From positions 124,001 through 188,000 of the forward strand of contig JADKIO010000009.1 in the NCBI GenBank assembly GCA_016721195.1: DNA of 64,000 nucleotides, read 5' to 3'. Origin of the DNA: Candidatus Geothrix skivensis (GTDB lineage: Bacteria > Acidobacteriota > Holophagae > Holophagales > Holophagaceae). The first letter of the stretch is position 1; the number at the start of each line of letters is the position of its first letter. Position numbers and translations under genes: made by a program. The notes beneath the pieces are model-generated. The model saw only the letters and a list, made by a program, of their open reading frames with translations. It searched no databases and was not told the DNA's origin. Below, in pieces: positions 52,539 through 60,911 of the stretch.

Positions 52539-53021
52539 CTACCTCTTCTTGGCCTTGGGCAGGGGGGCGCCGCCCCGCACCGGGCGGCCATCATCCAGGG
52601 TGAGGTCCCAACCCAGCCGGTCGCCCTTCTTCAGACCCAGGCGCTTGATGGTCCCCGCCTGGAACTCCACGAAGTGGCGGGCAGGCACGAGGCCGCCATA
52701 GGTGGGGCAATCCTCGCCCCGCATGGGGCTGCAGGGGGGAACGCGCTCGACGAACTCCACCACGCGCCCCTCGGCATCGATCCAGACCACGTCCAGGGCG
52801 ATGAGGCAGTTCTTCATGTAGATGGGGCGGTAGCCATCCTCGCCGTAGACGAAGAACATGCAGCGGTCCTTGGCAAGGCTCTGCCGGTACATCAGCCCCT
52901 TGCCCGTCTCCTGGGGGGTGACCGCCACTTCCGCCAGGAAGGAGTGCTGCTTGAAGGCGACCGTGCCGCCGCCCCCCGCCAGCAGGGGAAGCGATAGCAG
53001 GATGGCGAGAAGCAGGCGCAT
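52539..53021 (-). CDS. secreted DUF192 protein
   Basis: 160 residues. Signal peptide MRLLLAILLSLPLLAGGGG, then the DUF192 domain: FLAEVAVTPQETGKGLMYRQ, MFFVYGEDGYRPIYMKNCLI, ALDVVWIDAEGRVVEFVERV, ending in a basic tail (LPKAKKR). Function of the family is not established. GGAG lies four bases before the ATG at 53021. The open frame continues far upstream antiparallel to the next gene, but the signal peptide fixes the start. Confidence 0.82.
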   Translation of the reverse strand: MRLLLAILLSLPLLAGGGGTVAFKQHSFLAEVAVTPQETGKGLMYRQSLAKDRCMFFVYGEDGYRPIYMKNCLIALDVVWIDAEGRVVEFVERVPPCSPMRGEDCPTYGGLVPARHFVEFQAGTIKRLGLKKGDRLGWDLTLDDGRPVRGGAPLPKAKKR

Positions 53022-53144
53022 GGGTACTCCGAGGCAATCATTCTCCAATGAAGTGCGGCTCGATCGGCGAAGGATCCACTTTGGATGATACATCGCAAGC
53101 TGTGGCATCATGTTCCAGGAGGCCGCTGCGCCGCCGGGAGAGCC

Positions 53145-55583
53145 ATGCGCGCCAGGTCCCACTTTGTGATTCCCTGTCTCGCAGCCGCGCTGGGGGCGGC
53201 CCCGGGACCTGAGTCGGGGCTCCGGGCCCAGCGGACTGCCCAGACCATCCGGCTGGACGGGCGCCTGGACGAGGTCGTCTGGTCCCAGGCAGCCCCGGCT
53301 TCGGGCTTCACCCAGGAGTGGCCCCTGCGGGGGCAGGCCACCCGCCAGCGCACCGAAGTCCGGGTGCTCTACGATGACCACTACCTGTACATCGGCGCCC
53401 GCATGCACCATGATCCGACCCTTGACGGCGGCCGGGCCACAGTGGTGAAGCGCCTCCACCGGCGGGACCAGGACAGCCAGTCCGACTGGTTCGGCGCGGC
53501 CATCGATTCCAACCACGATCGAAGGACAGCCCTGGTCTTCGAAGTCAACGCGGCGGGCGTCCAGAAGGATCAGGTCATCTACAATGACGTCAGCTTCGAC
53601 GCCAGCTGGGATGGGGTGTGGGAAAGCGCCGTGAGCGCGGACGAGGGCGGCTGGACGGCGGAACTGAAGATCCCCCTCGCCCTGCTCCGCTTCAAGCCCG
53701 GAGAGGGACCCCAGACCTGGGGCATCAACTTCAGCCGTTCCGACCAGGGCACCATTCGCGAGTTCAGCCGCTGGATGGTGGTGCCCAGGGGCGAAAGCAG
53801 CTTCGTGAGCCGGTTCCCCACCCTCGAAGGGCTGGAGGGGCTGCGGCCCCAGCCCCGGCAGGAGTGGGTGCCCTTCCTGAGTTCCGCGCGGAAGTTCGAA
53901 ACCACCCGCCCCTTCGATGATCGCAAATGGGATCAGCGGGCCGGTCTGGATGCCCGGTGGGGCCTCAACTCCCACTCCCAGGTGGACCTCTCCGTCCGGC
54001 CGGATTTCGGCCAGGTCGAAGTGGATCAGGCGGTGCTGAACCTGGGCACCCTGGAGACCTTCTTCCCCGAGAAGCGGCCCTTCTTCCTCGAAGGCATGGA
54101 CGCCTTCCGGGTGGCCGGTCCAGACCTCTTCTACAGCCGCCGCATTGGACAAGGGCTGTCGGATCCAACCCTGAACGCCGGCGAATCCCTGCAGGATCGC
54201 CCCGCCGCCACGGACATCACCGCCGCCGCCAAGTACACCGCCAAGTTCCCCAACGGCACCCAGGTGGGCCTGCTGGGGGCCAGCGTGGAGCCGGCCCGGG
54301 CGCTGATCCAGGACCCCTCCGGCCGCCGCCTCCGCCGCGAGCTGGTCCCGCTCACCAACTTCGGGGTCCTGCGGGTTCAGCAGCTGCTGGATGGGCGTGG
54401 CAGCTACCTGGGGGGCTTCGCCTCCGGGATGCACCAGGCCGGACCCGAGGGCCGGGTGGCCCAGGTCCAGGCCCTGGACGGCCTCTACAAGACCAGCGAC
54501 CGCAGCGGGCTCCTGGAGGGCACCTTGAGCCGCAGCCAGGCCGGGCCCAAAGAAGCCCAGGAGCAGGGCTGGCGCGGACGGCTCCGGGCTCGCCGGGATT
54601 GGAGCAATGGCTGGGGCGCCGAGGTCCAGGCAATCAATGCGGGCCGCACCTACGATCCCAACGACGTGGGCTACCTGAGCCGCGCGGACGAGCAGCGGCT
54701 GTACGCCGTGGCCTTCCGCCGCTGGGACCAGCCCTGGGGCATCCTGAGGAGCCGGGAATTCGGACTCGAGCACGTGGTGGCCCGGGACCAGGCCGGCCAC
54801 ACCTTCCTGCGGAACTTCAACACCTGGGCCAAGACCGATCTCACCAACTTCGTCTCCCTGTGGGGCGGCGGCGGGGTCGACCTGGCCATCGAGGATGACC
54901 GGGAGCTGCGCACCTACGCCGATCCCGCCAAGAAGTACCTCCCCCGCGCCTCCCTGCCCTACCTCAACCTCGGCGGGGACACCCCCGGGAACCGCCCCTG
55001 GTACGTTCGCGTCAACGCCAGCCGCTCCTGGCACGAGGGAGGGCCTTCCACCGACACGACTCTGTTCCAGAGCATCAAGCCCACCTTCGCCACCGAGATC
55101 CAGCTGTCCACCAGCCTCACCCGGCACGAGGGAGAGCTGAAGTGGCTGGAGACGCCCGTGGCCACGCCCATCGTGGGCCTGCGCCGCCTCAGCCAGTTCG
55201 ACCAGACCCTGCGCCTGGCCTATGCCTTCAACCCCCGCCTCACGATCCAGCTGTTCAGCCAGTGGCTGGCGGCGAACTGGAACTTCCGCGACCTGAAGCA
55301 CCATGCCGGCGGTCCCACGCTCCGGCCCGGGCTGCCCCCGGACCAGCCCAGCGGCACCGTGCCCCAGACGTCCTTCAGCTACCGCACCTGGAACCTGAAC
55401 CTCATCACCCGTTGGGAGTTCCGGCCCGGTTCCACGTTCTTCCTGGTGTACACCCACGGCAGCAGCACCGACGCCCTCATCAACAACCGGGCCAGCCTCT
55501 CTCCGCGCCCCGACCTCGCCCTGCTGCGCACCCTGCCCTCGGATGACGTCATCCAGGCCAAGTTCAGCTGGCTGTTCCGGTAG
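53145..55583 (+). CDS. DUF5916 outer-membrane-type protein with N-terminal CBM9-like domain
   Basis: 812 residues. Signal peptide (~1-20), a CBM9-like beta domain (QTIRLDGRLDEVVWSQAAPA, VRVLYDDHYLYIGARMHHDP, GGWTAELKIPLALLRF), then a long beta-rich region with FFPEKRPFFLEGMDAFRV and many alternating strands. It ends LRTLPSDDVIQAKFSWLFR with a C-terminal aromatic, as in outer-membrane barrels. Function unknown; possibly carbohydrate-related uptake or binding. GGGAG precedes the ATG at 53145. Its last 20 bp overlap the convergent aminotransferase gene. Confidence 0.82.
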   Translation: MRARSHFVIPCLAAALGAAPGPESGLRAQRTAQTIRLDGRLDEVVWSQAAPASGFTQEWPLRGQATRQRTEVRVLYDDHYLYIGARMHHDPTLDGGRATVVKRLHRRDQDSQSDWFGAAIDSNHDRRTALVFEVNAAGVQKDQVIYNDVSFDASWDGVWESAVSADEGGWTAELKIPLALLRFKPGEGPQTWGINFSRSDQGTIREFSRWMVVPRGESSFVSRFPTLEGLEGLRPQPRQEWVPFLSSARKFETTRPFDDRKWDQRAGLDARWGLNSHSQVDLSVRPDFGQVEVDQAVLNLGTLETFFPEKRPFFLEGMDAFRVAGPDLFYSRRIGQGLSDPTLNAGESLQDRPAATDITAAAKYTAKFPNGTQVGLLGASVEPARALIQDPSGRRLRRELVPLTNFGVLRVQQLLDGRGSYLGGFASGMHQAGPEGRVAQVQALDGLYKTSDRSGLLEGTLSRSQAGPKEAQEQGWRGRLRARRDWSNGWGAEVQAINAGRTYDPNDVGYLSRADEQRLYAVAFRRWDQPWGILRSREFGLEHVVARDQAGHTFLRNFNTWAKTDLTNFVSLWGGGGVDLAIEDDRELRTYADPAKKYLPRASLPYLNLGGDTPGNRPWYVRVNASRSWHEGGPSTDTTLFQSIKPTFATEIQLSTSLTRHEGELKWLETPVATPIVGLRRLSQFDQTLRLAYAFNPRLTIQLFSQWLAANWNFRDLKHHAGGPTLRPGLPPDQPSGTVPQTSFSYRTWNLNLITRWEFRPGSTFFLVYTHGSSTDALINNRASLSPRPDLALLRTLPSDDVIQAKFSWLFR

Positions 55584-56787
55584 AAGTGTCCAGCCACTTG
55601 GCCACGCGATCCGCATCGGCTTCGGTGTGGAATCCGTGGAAGGCCACCCGCAGGTAGCCCTCCCGCACGGAGGCGAAAACACCCTGCCGGTAGCCCACCT
55701 TCAGCAGACGGTCCAGGGCGTCCGGTCCGCCGCCCCCGTGGTGGAAGGCGAGGATGGGCCCCAGCCGCCCGGCCTCCAGCAGGCGTTCCAGGCGCCGGGC
55801 CTCCTGGCGCCAGGTGGACCCCTCCAGGGCCGCCAGCAGCCGGGCCTGGAGCCGGGTCACGTGATCGGCGATGGCGGGCATGCCGGTCCCGTTCAGCAAC
55901 CGCAGCGACTCGAGCAGGGCCGAGGCCAGCAGCAGGTTCGGGCCGCCGGGCTCCAGGGCCCGGCCATCCGGCAGCCAGTCCCGGTCCAGGTCCGTCGAGG
56001 GCCGGGAGAACTCCGTGGCCTCCTCCACCGACAGCCAGGAACCGGATGGCGCCAGGGACTGCCGGAAGGCCGCCTCGGTCCACAGGAAGCCCAGGCCCTC
56101 GGGGGCCAGCAGGCCCTTGTAGCCCCCGGTGGCGAAGGCCGACAGGCCCTCCAGGTCCAGGGGCAGGGTCCCGATGCCCTGGATGCCATCCACCACCAGG
56201 TGGACGCCGCGCTCCCGGCAGGCCCTCCCGAGCCGCTGCAAGTCCAGCCGAAGGCCATCCTGGAAGCGCACCCAGGACAGGGTGAGGATCCGGGTCCGGG
56301 GACCCAGGGCCTCGATGAGCCTGGCCTCGGGATCGCAGGGCACCCGGGGGGGCTCGCTGAGCCAGGCCCCGGCGCCGGCCCGGTGGCCCTCCCAGAGGGG
56401 CACCTCGCGGAAGGTCACGCCCCGGGCGCGGAGGGCCAGCCATGGCCAGGCATTGGCGGGGAACTCGCCCAGGGGCGCCAGCACCTCGTCACCGGGCTCC
56501 CAGGGGAAGCCCTGGGCCACCGTCACCAGGCCCGAGGAGGTGGTGGGCGTGAGGGATATGTCCTCGGCCCGCCCCCCGAGGAGGGTGGCCGCTTCCGCCC
56601 GCAGGGCCGTCGGCAGGCCCTGGAAGTCCCCTTCCCAGCTCATCTCCCAGGGGCGCAGCTCCTTGAGCATGAAGGCCCGCACCGCGCGCATGCCCGCCCG
56701 GGGCACGGGGCCCTCGGCGCAGTGCATGACCCAGAGGTGGGCCTCGTCCAGGTGGAAGAGGGCGGGGTTGAGGGGCGGGGTGTTCAT
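55564..56787 (-). CDS. class-V aminotransferase (PLP-dependent)
   Basis: 407 residues. Fold-type I, class V (cysteine desulfurase/kynureninase-like): ISLTPTTSSGLVTVAQGF, LVVDGIQGIGTLPLDLEGLS, then the PLP lysine in FATGGYKGLLAPEGLGFLW. The C-terminal domain ends VREGYLRVAFHGFHTEADAD. Substrate not assignable. The ATG at 56787 overlaps the thyX stop (ATGA), so the two are translationally coupled. Confidence 0.85.
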   Translation of the reverse strand: MNTPPLNPALFHLDEAHLWVMHCAEGPVPRAGMRAVRAFMLKELRPWEMSWEGDFQGLPTALRAEAATLLGGRAEDISLTPTTSSGLVTVAQGFPWEPGDEVLAPLGEFPANAWPWLALRARGVTFREVPLWEGHRAGAGAWLSEPPRVPCDPEARLIEALGPRTRILTLSWVRFQDGLRLDLQRLGRACRERGVHLVVDGIQGIGTLPLDLEGLSAFATGGYKGLLAPEGLGFLWTEAAFRQSLAPSGSWLSVEEATEFSRPSTDLDRDWLPDGRALEPGGPNLLLASALLESLRLLNGTGMPAIADHVTRLQARLLAALEGSTWRQEARRLERLLEAGRLGPILAFHHGGGGPDALDRLLKVGYRQGVFASVREGYLRVAFHGFHTEADADRVAKWLDTSTGTAS

Positions 56788-57464
56788 CCCTTGGGGACGG
56801 CCAGGAGGGCCTTGAGGCTCACCGGAAAGAGGGGCTCCACCGCCGCCCGCACGGCGGCGGCATACTGCTGGATCTCCCACTGGGCGTGGCTGTCGGCCCG
56901 CAGGCGGATGAAGTGGGCCACAGCCTGGAGGCTCACGGTCCAGTAGACCTCCGAGTAGAGGCCCAGGGGCAGCACGCAGCGGGCCTGCTCCCGGCAGACC
57001 CCCAGGCCGAGCAGTTCCTTGTAGTGGGCCACGGCGCCGCGGCAGCTTTCCAGATAGCTCTCCAGGGCCCGGGGCTGGTGGGCCGGATCGATGCTCCCCT
57101 CGCTGCCCTGCTTGTTGACCTTGGCCTGGCGCCGGAACTGCTCCGGTACGAAGAACTCATCCTCGGGGAACTCCACGTAGCGCCCGCTGATCTCGTTGAA
57201 CTCCGACCCGATGCGGTGCTTCATCCACTGGCGGAACACGAAGATGGGGGCCTTTACGTGCAGCGTCAGGGCCGTGTGGCGGAAGGGCGAGGTGTGCTCG
57301 TGGGCCGCCAGGTAGTCCACCAGCAGGGCGTCGTTTTCCTCGAAGGTGGTCTTCACCTTGCCGAAGGACACCCGCGCGGCGTTCACCACCGAGAGGTCCG
57401 AACCCATGTGGTCGATGAGGCGGACGAAGCCTTTGTCCAACACCTTGATGTCAACTTGGGACAT
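56784..57464 (-). CDS. thyX: flavin-dependent thymidylate synthase
   Basis: 226 residues. Makes dTMP from dUMP using FAD and methylene-tetrahydrofolate. The ThyX signature RHRxxSxNExSxRY is present as KHRIGSEFNEISGRY (first Arg is Lys). Also present: AAHEHTSPFRHTALTLHVKA and LPLGLYSEVYWTVSLQAVAHF. GGAG lies five bases before the ATG at 57464. ThyX replaces ThyA in many anaerobes and Acidobacteriota. Confidence 0.95.
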   Translation of the reverse strand: MSQVDIKVLDKGFVRLIDHMGSDLSVVNAARVSFGKVKTTFEENDALLVDYLAAHEHTSPFRHTALTLHVKAPIFVFRQWMKHRIGSEFNEISGRYVEFPEDEFFVPEQFRRQAKVNKQGSEGSIDPAHQPRALESYLESCRGAVAHYKELLGLGVCREQARCVLPLGLYSEVYWTVSLQAVAHFIRLRADSHAQWEIQQYAAAVRAAVEPLFPVSLKALLAVPKG

Positions 57465-57583
57465 GCACACTCCAGTGGTCGGGTTCAGTTTAGCCCGGGA
57501 CCACCGGCCAAGTTTCTTGGTATATAGATGATGTGAAAGTAATATAAATGTCCGATGTTTTCATCCTTTATTCGGAGGTTCTG

Positions 57584-59569
57584 GTGCGCGTTCTGATGGC
57601 AGGTGTTCTGTTGGTCGCCCTGGCCACTGCCTGTGGTGGGGGGGGCGGCGGCAACAATGCCGCTCCGGCACCTGCGATGGACGCACCCACCTCGCTTGCA
57701 GCCACCCTTTACCAGGCACCGGGCCAGTTCAAACTGACCTGGACCCGGCCTTCCACCGCCTTCGATGGGTACGAGTTCGAGGGCCACCAGGGGACCGAGG
57801 CCTTCGCCAAGCTCCACACCGGACTGATCCCGAACACGTGGCTCGAGGCCTTCTATGACGCGGGTTCCTCGGTGCCCGAGCTGACGTCCTTCACCTTCCG
57901 GTTGCGGGTCATGCGCGGGACGACGCCGTCTGCCTACAGCAACGAGTCGGCCGCACGGGTCGGTCTGTTCACTCCAGCCATCGGCTACCCGTACTCATCT
58001 GCAGGTGGAATCAGCATCGCCTGGTCCAACAACAGTCTGGTGGCAGACACGCTCCTGCTCGAGCGGGGGACCACACTGGGCTCCACCACGACCTGGAGTT
58101 CCATTCCCAGTGTTCACTTCGGCTCCACCACCTGGTTTGACCAGAATGCAACCGAGGGTGCGGCTTGTTCCTATCGAGTGACCTACAGCAAGGGCCAGGA
58201 TTCGGCCCAGGCCACCTCGTATTCCGTGAGCATGCCCATGGTCGCCCCCGCCCAACTCACAGCCACGCCTCTGGTCGAGGGTGTCCGACTCACCTGGCAG
58301 AATCCAAGCCAGGTGGCTACGGAGGTTGCCATCATGCGTGCCTCTGGCCTGGACGCCTACTCCAGCCCCCAACAGGTCGCCTTGGTATCGACGGGCACGA
58401 CTTCCTACACCGACAATCAGCTCGCCACCGGCTACTACACCTACCGCCTGGAGAATCGCAAGACCGGGCTGACTCCGGCACAATCCGCCATGGTGCAGGT
58501 CGCCACGCTCTCGCCTCAAAACGGTGCCTCGGTGACACCCACGATCCTCACCCTTCCCCAGGCCGGGGTCCTCCGAAGGAGCAGCCTGGGCGCCTGGTTC
58601 CTCTCTGGGCCTTACAGGAATGGCACCGTCACGGTACGCGTGCCTTCCGGCTCTTCCTGGATCGACTACACGCCCCCGAATGCCCAGCTATGGGCGGATC
58701 CCTACTTCCTGCTGGACAGTCAGGACCGCCCGCATCTCGTCTACTCCCGCTCCGTGGTCCAAGGCACCCAGGAAGTCGCCCTGATGCACGCCTGGCAGGA
58801 TGCCACTGGTTGGCAGAATGAGGAGATCGCCCGGAGAACCCTCTACTCCTCTTCTGCGCTGGCGTCCTGCACCTTCGCCCTGGACGCCCAGGACCGCCTG
58901 CACCTCCTCTGGTTGAAAAACCCTGGGGGCCTCCAGGATCTGGAGTACGCCGTCAAGGGGGCTGATGGAGCCTGGATCGTCGAGGGTCTGACCGGCATGA
59001 CCTCGGCGTACTCGCTCGGCAACTACAAGCTGGTTCTCGACCCCACGGGACAGCCCCACGTCCTCGTGGGGGCGTGGCAGAACCTCTTCCACCAGGTTCG
59101 GTCCGGAGGCGTTTGGACCATGGAGTCCATCCCCGCCAACAACGCTTCGGTGGGGTACTACGACTTCTTGGGGGGTGTCGCCTCTGGCCCGGCTGCCATC
59201 ACCGTGTTCGTCAACCGGGCCCACCAGCCCTACGACGGAAGTTACGACTTGATGATGTTCCGCAAGGAGGCGGGTGCCTGGCTCCCGGAGGAGACCGTCC
59301 TCACCACTACCGGCTATTCCTCCTTCAGTGGCACCCTGGCCTCCAACAAGACTGGAACCCGGTTCGGCCTCTACTACCCCACCGCCGGCGGCAGCATGCT
59401 GCGCGTGTGGACCTCGGGAACCTGGACGACCTCCCTGGTGGGCCCCAGCAGCTATGGCACCCCCCTGCTCGGGTTCGATCCCCTCGATAAAATCTTCCTC
59501 CTGGTGCCGGCGGGTTATGGCAGCAGCAACAGCAGCTACCCTTATGTGCTCTATCAGGAACAGCCCTGA
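57584..59569 (+). CDS. large lipoprotein with fibronectin type III-like repeats
   Basis: 661 residues from GTG 57584, which has GGAGG five bases upstream. Signal with lipobox LATAC followed by a glycine run. At least three Fn3-like domains follow (PTSLAATLYQAPGQFKLTWT, ISIAWSNNSLVADTLLLERG, PAQLTATPLVEGVRLTWQNP). The C-terminal ~330 residues are beta-propeller-like (DPYFLLDSQDRPHLVYSR, LDAQDRLHLLWLKNPGGLQD, LDPTGQPHVLVGAWQNLFHQ). Probably a surface protein; binding partner unknown. Moderately lower GC in its first 60 bases. Confidence 0.72.
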   Translation: MRVLMAGVLLVALATACGGGGGGNNAAPAPAMDAPTSLAATLYQAPGQFKLTWTRPSTAFDGYEFEGHQGTEAFAKLHTGLIPNTWLEAFYDAGSSVPELTSFTFRLRVMRGTTPSAYSNESAARVGLFTPAIGYPYSSAGGISIAWSNNSLVADTLLLERGTTLGSTTTWSSIPSVHFGSTTWFDQNATEGAACSYRVTYSKGQDSAQATSYSVSMPMVAPAQLTATPLVEGVRLTWQNPSQVATEVAIMRASGLDAYSSPQQVALVSTGTTSYTDNQLATGYYTYRLENRKTGLTPAQSAMVQVATLSPQNGASVTPTILTLPQAGVLRRSSLGAWFLSGPYRNGTVTVRVPSGSSWIDYTPPNAQLWADPYFLLDSQDRPHLVYSRSVVQGTQEVALMHAWQDATGWQNEEIARRTLYSSSALASCTFALDAQDRLHLLWLKNPGGLQDLEYAVKGADGAWIVEGLTGMTSAYSLGNYKLVLDPTGQPHVLVGAWQNLFHQVRSGGVWTMESIPANNASVGYYDFLGGVASGPAAITVFVNRAHQPYDGSYDLMMFRKEAGAWLPEETVLTTTGYSSFSGTLASNKTGTRFGLYYPTAGGSMLRVWTSGTWTTSLVGPSSYGTPLLGFDPLDKIFLLVPAGYGSSNSSYPYVLYQEQP

Positions 59570-59686
59570 CCAATTGCCACCCAAAACCGTTGGCCATGGG
59601 AGAATGAGGCGCGCTGGATCGGTCAATCCTGGGATTGGCTTGTGCTGATTCGAATTTGCCACCCCCCCCCCCGCACGGAGACACTG

Positions 59687-60334
59687 ATGCGCTTTTTCAT
59701 CGACACCGCCAACATCGACGAGATCAAGCGCATCAACGCCCTGGGCGTGCTGGACGGGGTGACCACCAACCCCAGCCTCATCGCCAAGGAGACCGGCAAG
59801 CCCTTCGAGCAGATCATCGAGGAGATTTGCGGCATCGTGGACGGCCCCATCAGCGCCGAGGTCATCGGCCTGGAGGCCCCGGGCATGATCGAGGAGGGCC
59901 GCCGCCTGTCGAAGATCCACAAGAACGTGGTGGTGAAGCTGCCCCTCATCGCCGAGGGCCTCAAGGCCTGCAAGGCCCTCACGGCCGAAGGCATCCACAC
60001 CAATGTCACCCTCTGCTTCAGCGCCACTCAGGCCCTCATGGCCGCCAAGGCCGGCGCCACCTACGTGAGCCCCTTCGTGGGCCGCCTGGACGACATCAAC
60101 CTGGAGGGCATGGACCTCATCCGGGAGATCTGCGCCATCTTCGAGAACTACGGCTTCGACACCCAGTGCCTGGCGGCCTCCATCCGCAGCCCCCGCCATG
60201 TCACCGATTCGGCCCTGGCGGGCGCCCACGTGGCCACCATCCCCACCAAGGTCTTCGATCAGATGCTCAAGCACCCCCTCACGGACAAGGGCGTCGAAGG
60301 CTTCCTGGCCGATTGGAAAAAGAGCGGCCGTTGA
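59687..60334 (+). CDS. small transaldolase/fructose-6-phosphate aldolase family protein
   Basis: 215 residues, the size of TalC/MipB-type enzymes. Motifs: MRFFIDTANIDEIKRI, LDGVTTNPSLIAKE, the Schiff-base lysine in NVVVKLPLIAEGLKA, THVTLCFSATQAL-type strand (NVTLCFSATQALMAAKAGAT), SPFVGRLDDI. Links sugar phosphates in the non-oxidative pentose phosphate pathway. GGAG lies seven bases before the ATG, preceded by an eleven-C run. Its stop overlaps the HIT gene start (TGATG). Confidence 0.93.
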   Translation: MRFFIDTANIDEIKRINALGVLDGVTTNPSLIAKETGKPFEQIIEEICGIVDGPISAEVIGLEAPGMIEEGRRLSKIHKNVVVKLPLIAEGLKACKALTAEGIHTNVTLCFSATQALMAAKAGATYVSPFVGRLDDINLEGMDLIREICAIFENYGFDTQCLAASIRSPRHVTDSALAGAHVATIPTKVFDQMLKHPLTDKGVEGFLADWKKSGR

Positions 60335-60795
60335 TGCGCTGGCTGCTTTCCTTCTTCGCGGCCCTCGCCCTCGGTGCCTGCCAGGCTCCGTCGACGGGAC
60401 CAAGGCCTCCGATCTCCGCCAACGCCCCGGCAGACTGCGTCTTCTGCAAGATCCTCGCGGGCACGGAGCCCTCGCGGAAGGTCTACGAGGATCAGTACGT
60501 CCTGGCCTTCTGGGACATCCGGCCCCGGGCCAAGGTGCACCTGCTGGTCATCCCCAAGCAGCACGTGGCCAGCCTGAAGGAGCTGGAGGAGCTGCCGGTG
60601 GAAACCCGGGCGGCCCTCCTCAGCGCCTGCGTGAAGGTGGCCCGGGAGCAGGGCATCCTGGACGACGGCTTCCGGGTCATCACCAACTCCGGCAAGGACG
60701 CCAGCCAGAGCGTCTTCCACCTGCACTTTCACGTGGTGGGCGGCGAGAAGCTCCGCGAGGACGCCATCACCAAGGACCCCGTGCAGAAGCCCTGA
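60334..60795 (+). CDS. HIT (histidine triad) protein with lipoprotein signal
   Basis: 153 residues. The first ~20 form a signal with lipobox (LALGAC). The HIT domain is otherwise standard: ADCVFCKILAGTEPSRKVYE, AFWDIRPRAKVHLLVIPKQH, VITNSGKDASQSVFHLHFHV with the triad HLHFHV. HIT proteins hydrolyse or transfer nucleotides and are normally cytoplasmic, so predicted export is odd. The ATG overlapping the transaldolase stop supports translation from this start. Confidence 0.82.
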   Translation: MRWLLSFFAALALGACQAPSTGPRPPISANAPADCVFCKILAGTEPSRKVYEDQYVLAFWDIRPRAKVHLLVIPKQHVASLKELEELPVETRAALLSACVKVAREQGILDDGFRVITNSGKDASQSVFHLHFHVVGGEKLREDAITKDPVQKP

Positions 60796-60911
60796 GGGCC
60801 CAAGATGACGATCCGTCAAATCGTCAGCCGGGGCTTCGCATTCCCGACGATCTGCGGAGGAATGCCGGGTAGCATGACGGCTTGCTGATGCCAGGCCTCG
60901 AGGTGCTTTCC

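Noticed and set aside
53085..53144. Upstream ATG giving 20 extra residues on the DUF5916 protein
   Set aside because: Would bury the signal peptide; the ATG at 53145 has GGGAG at proper distance.
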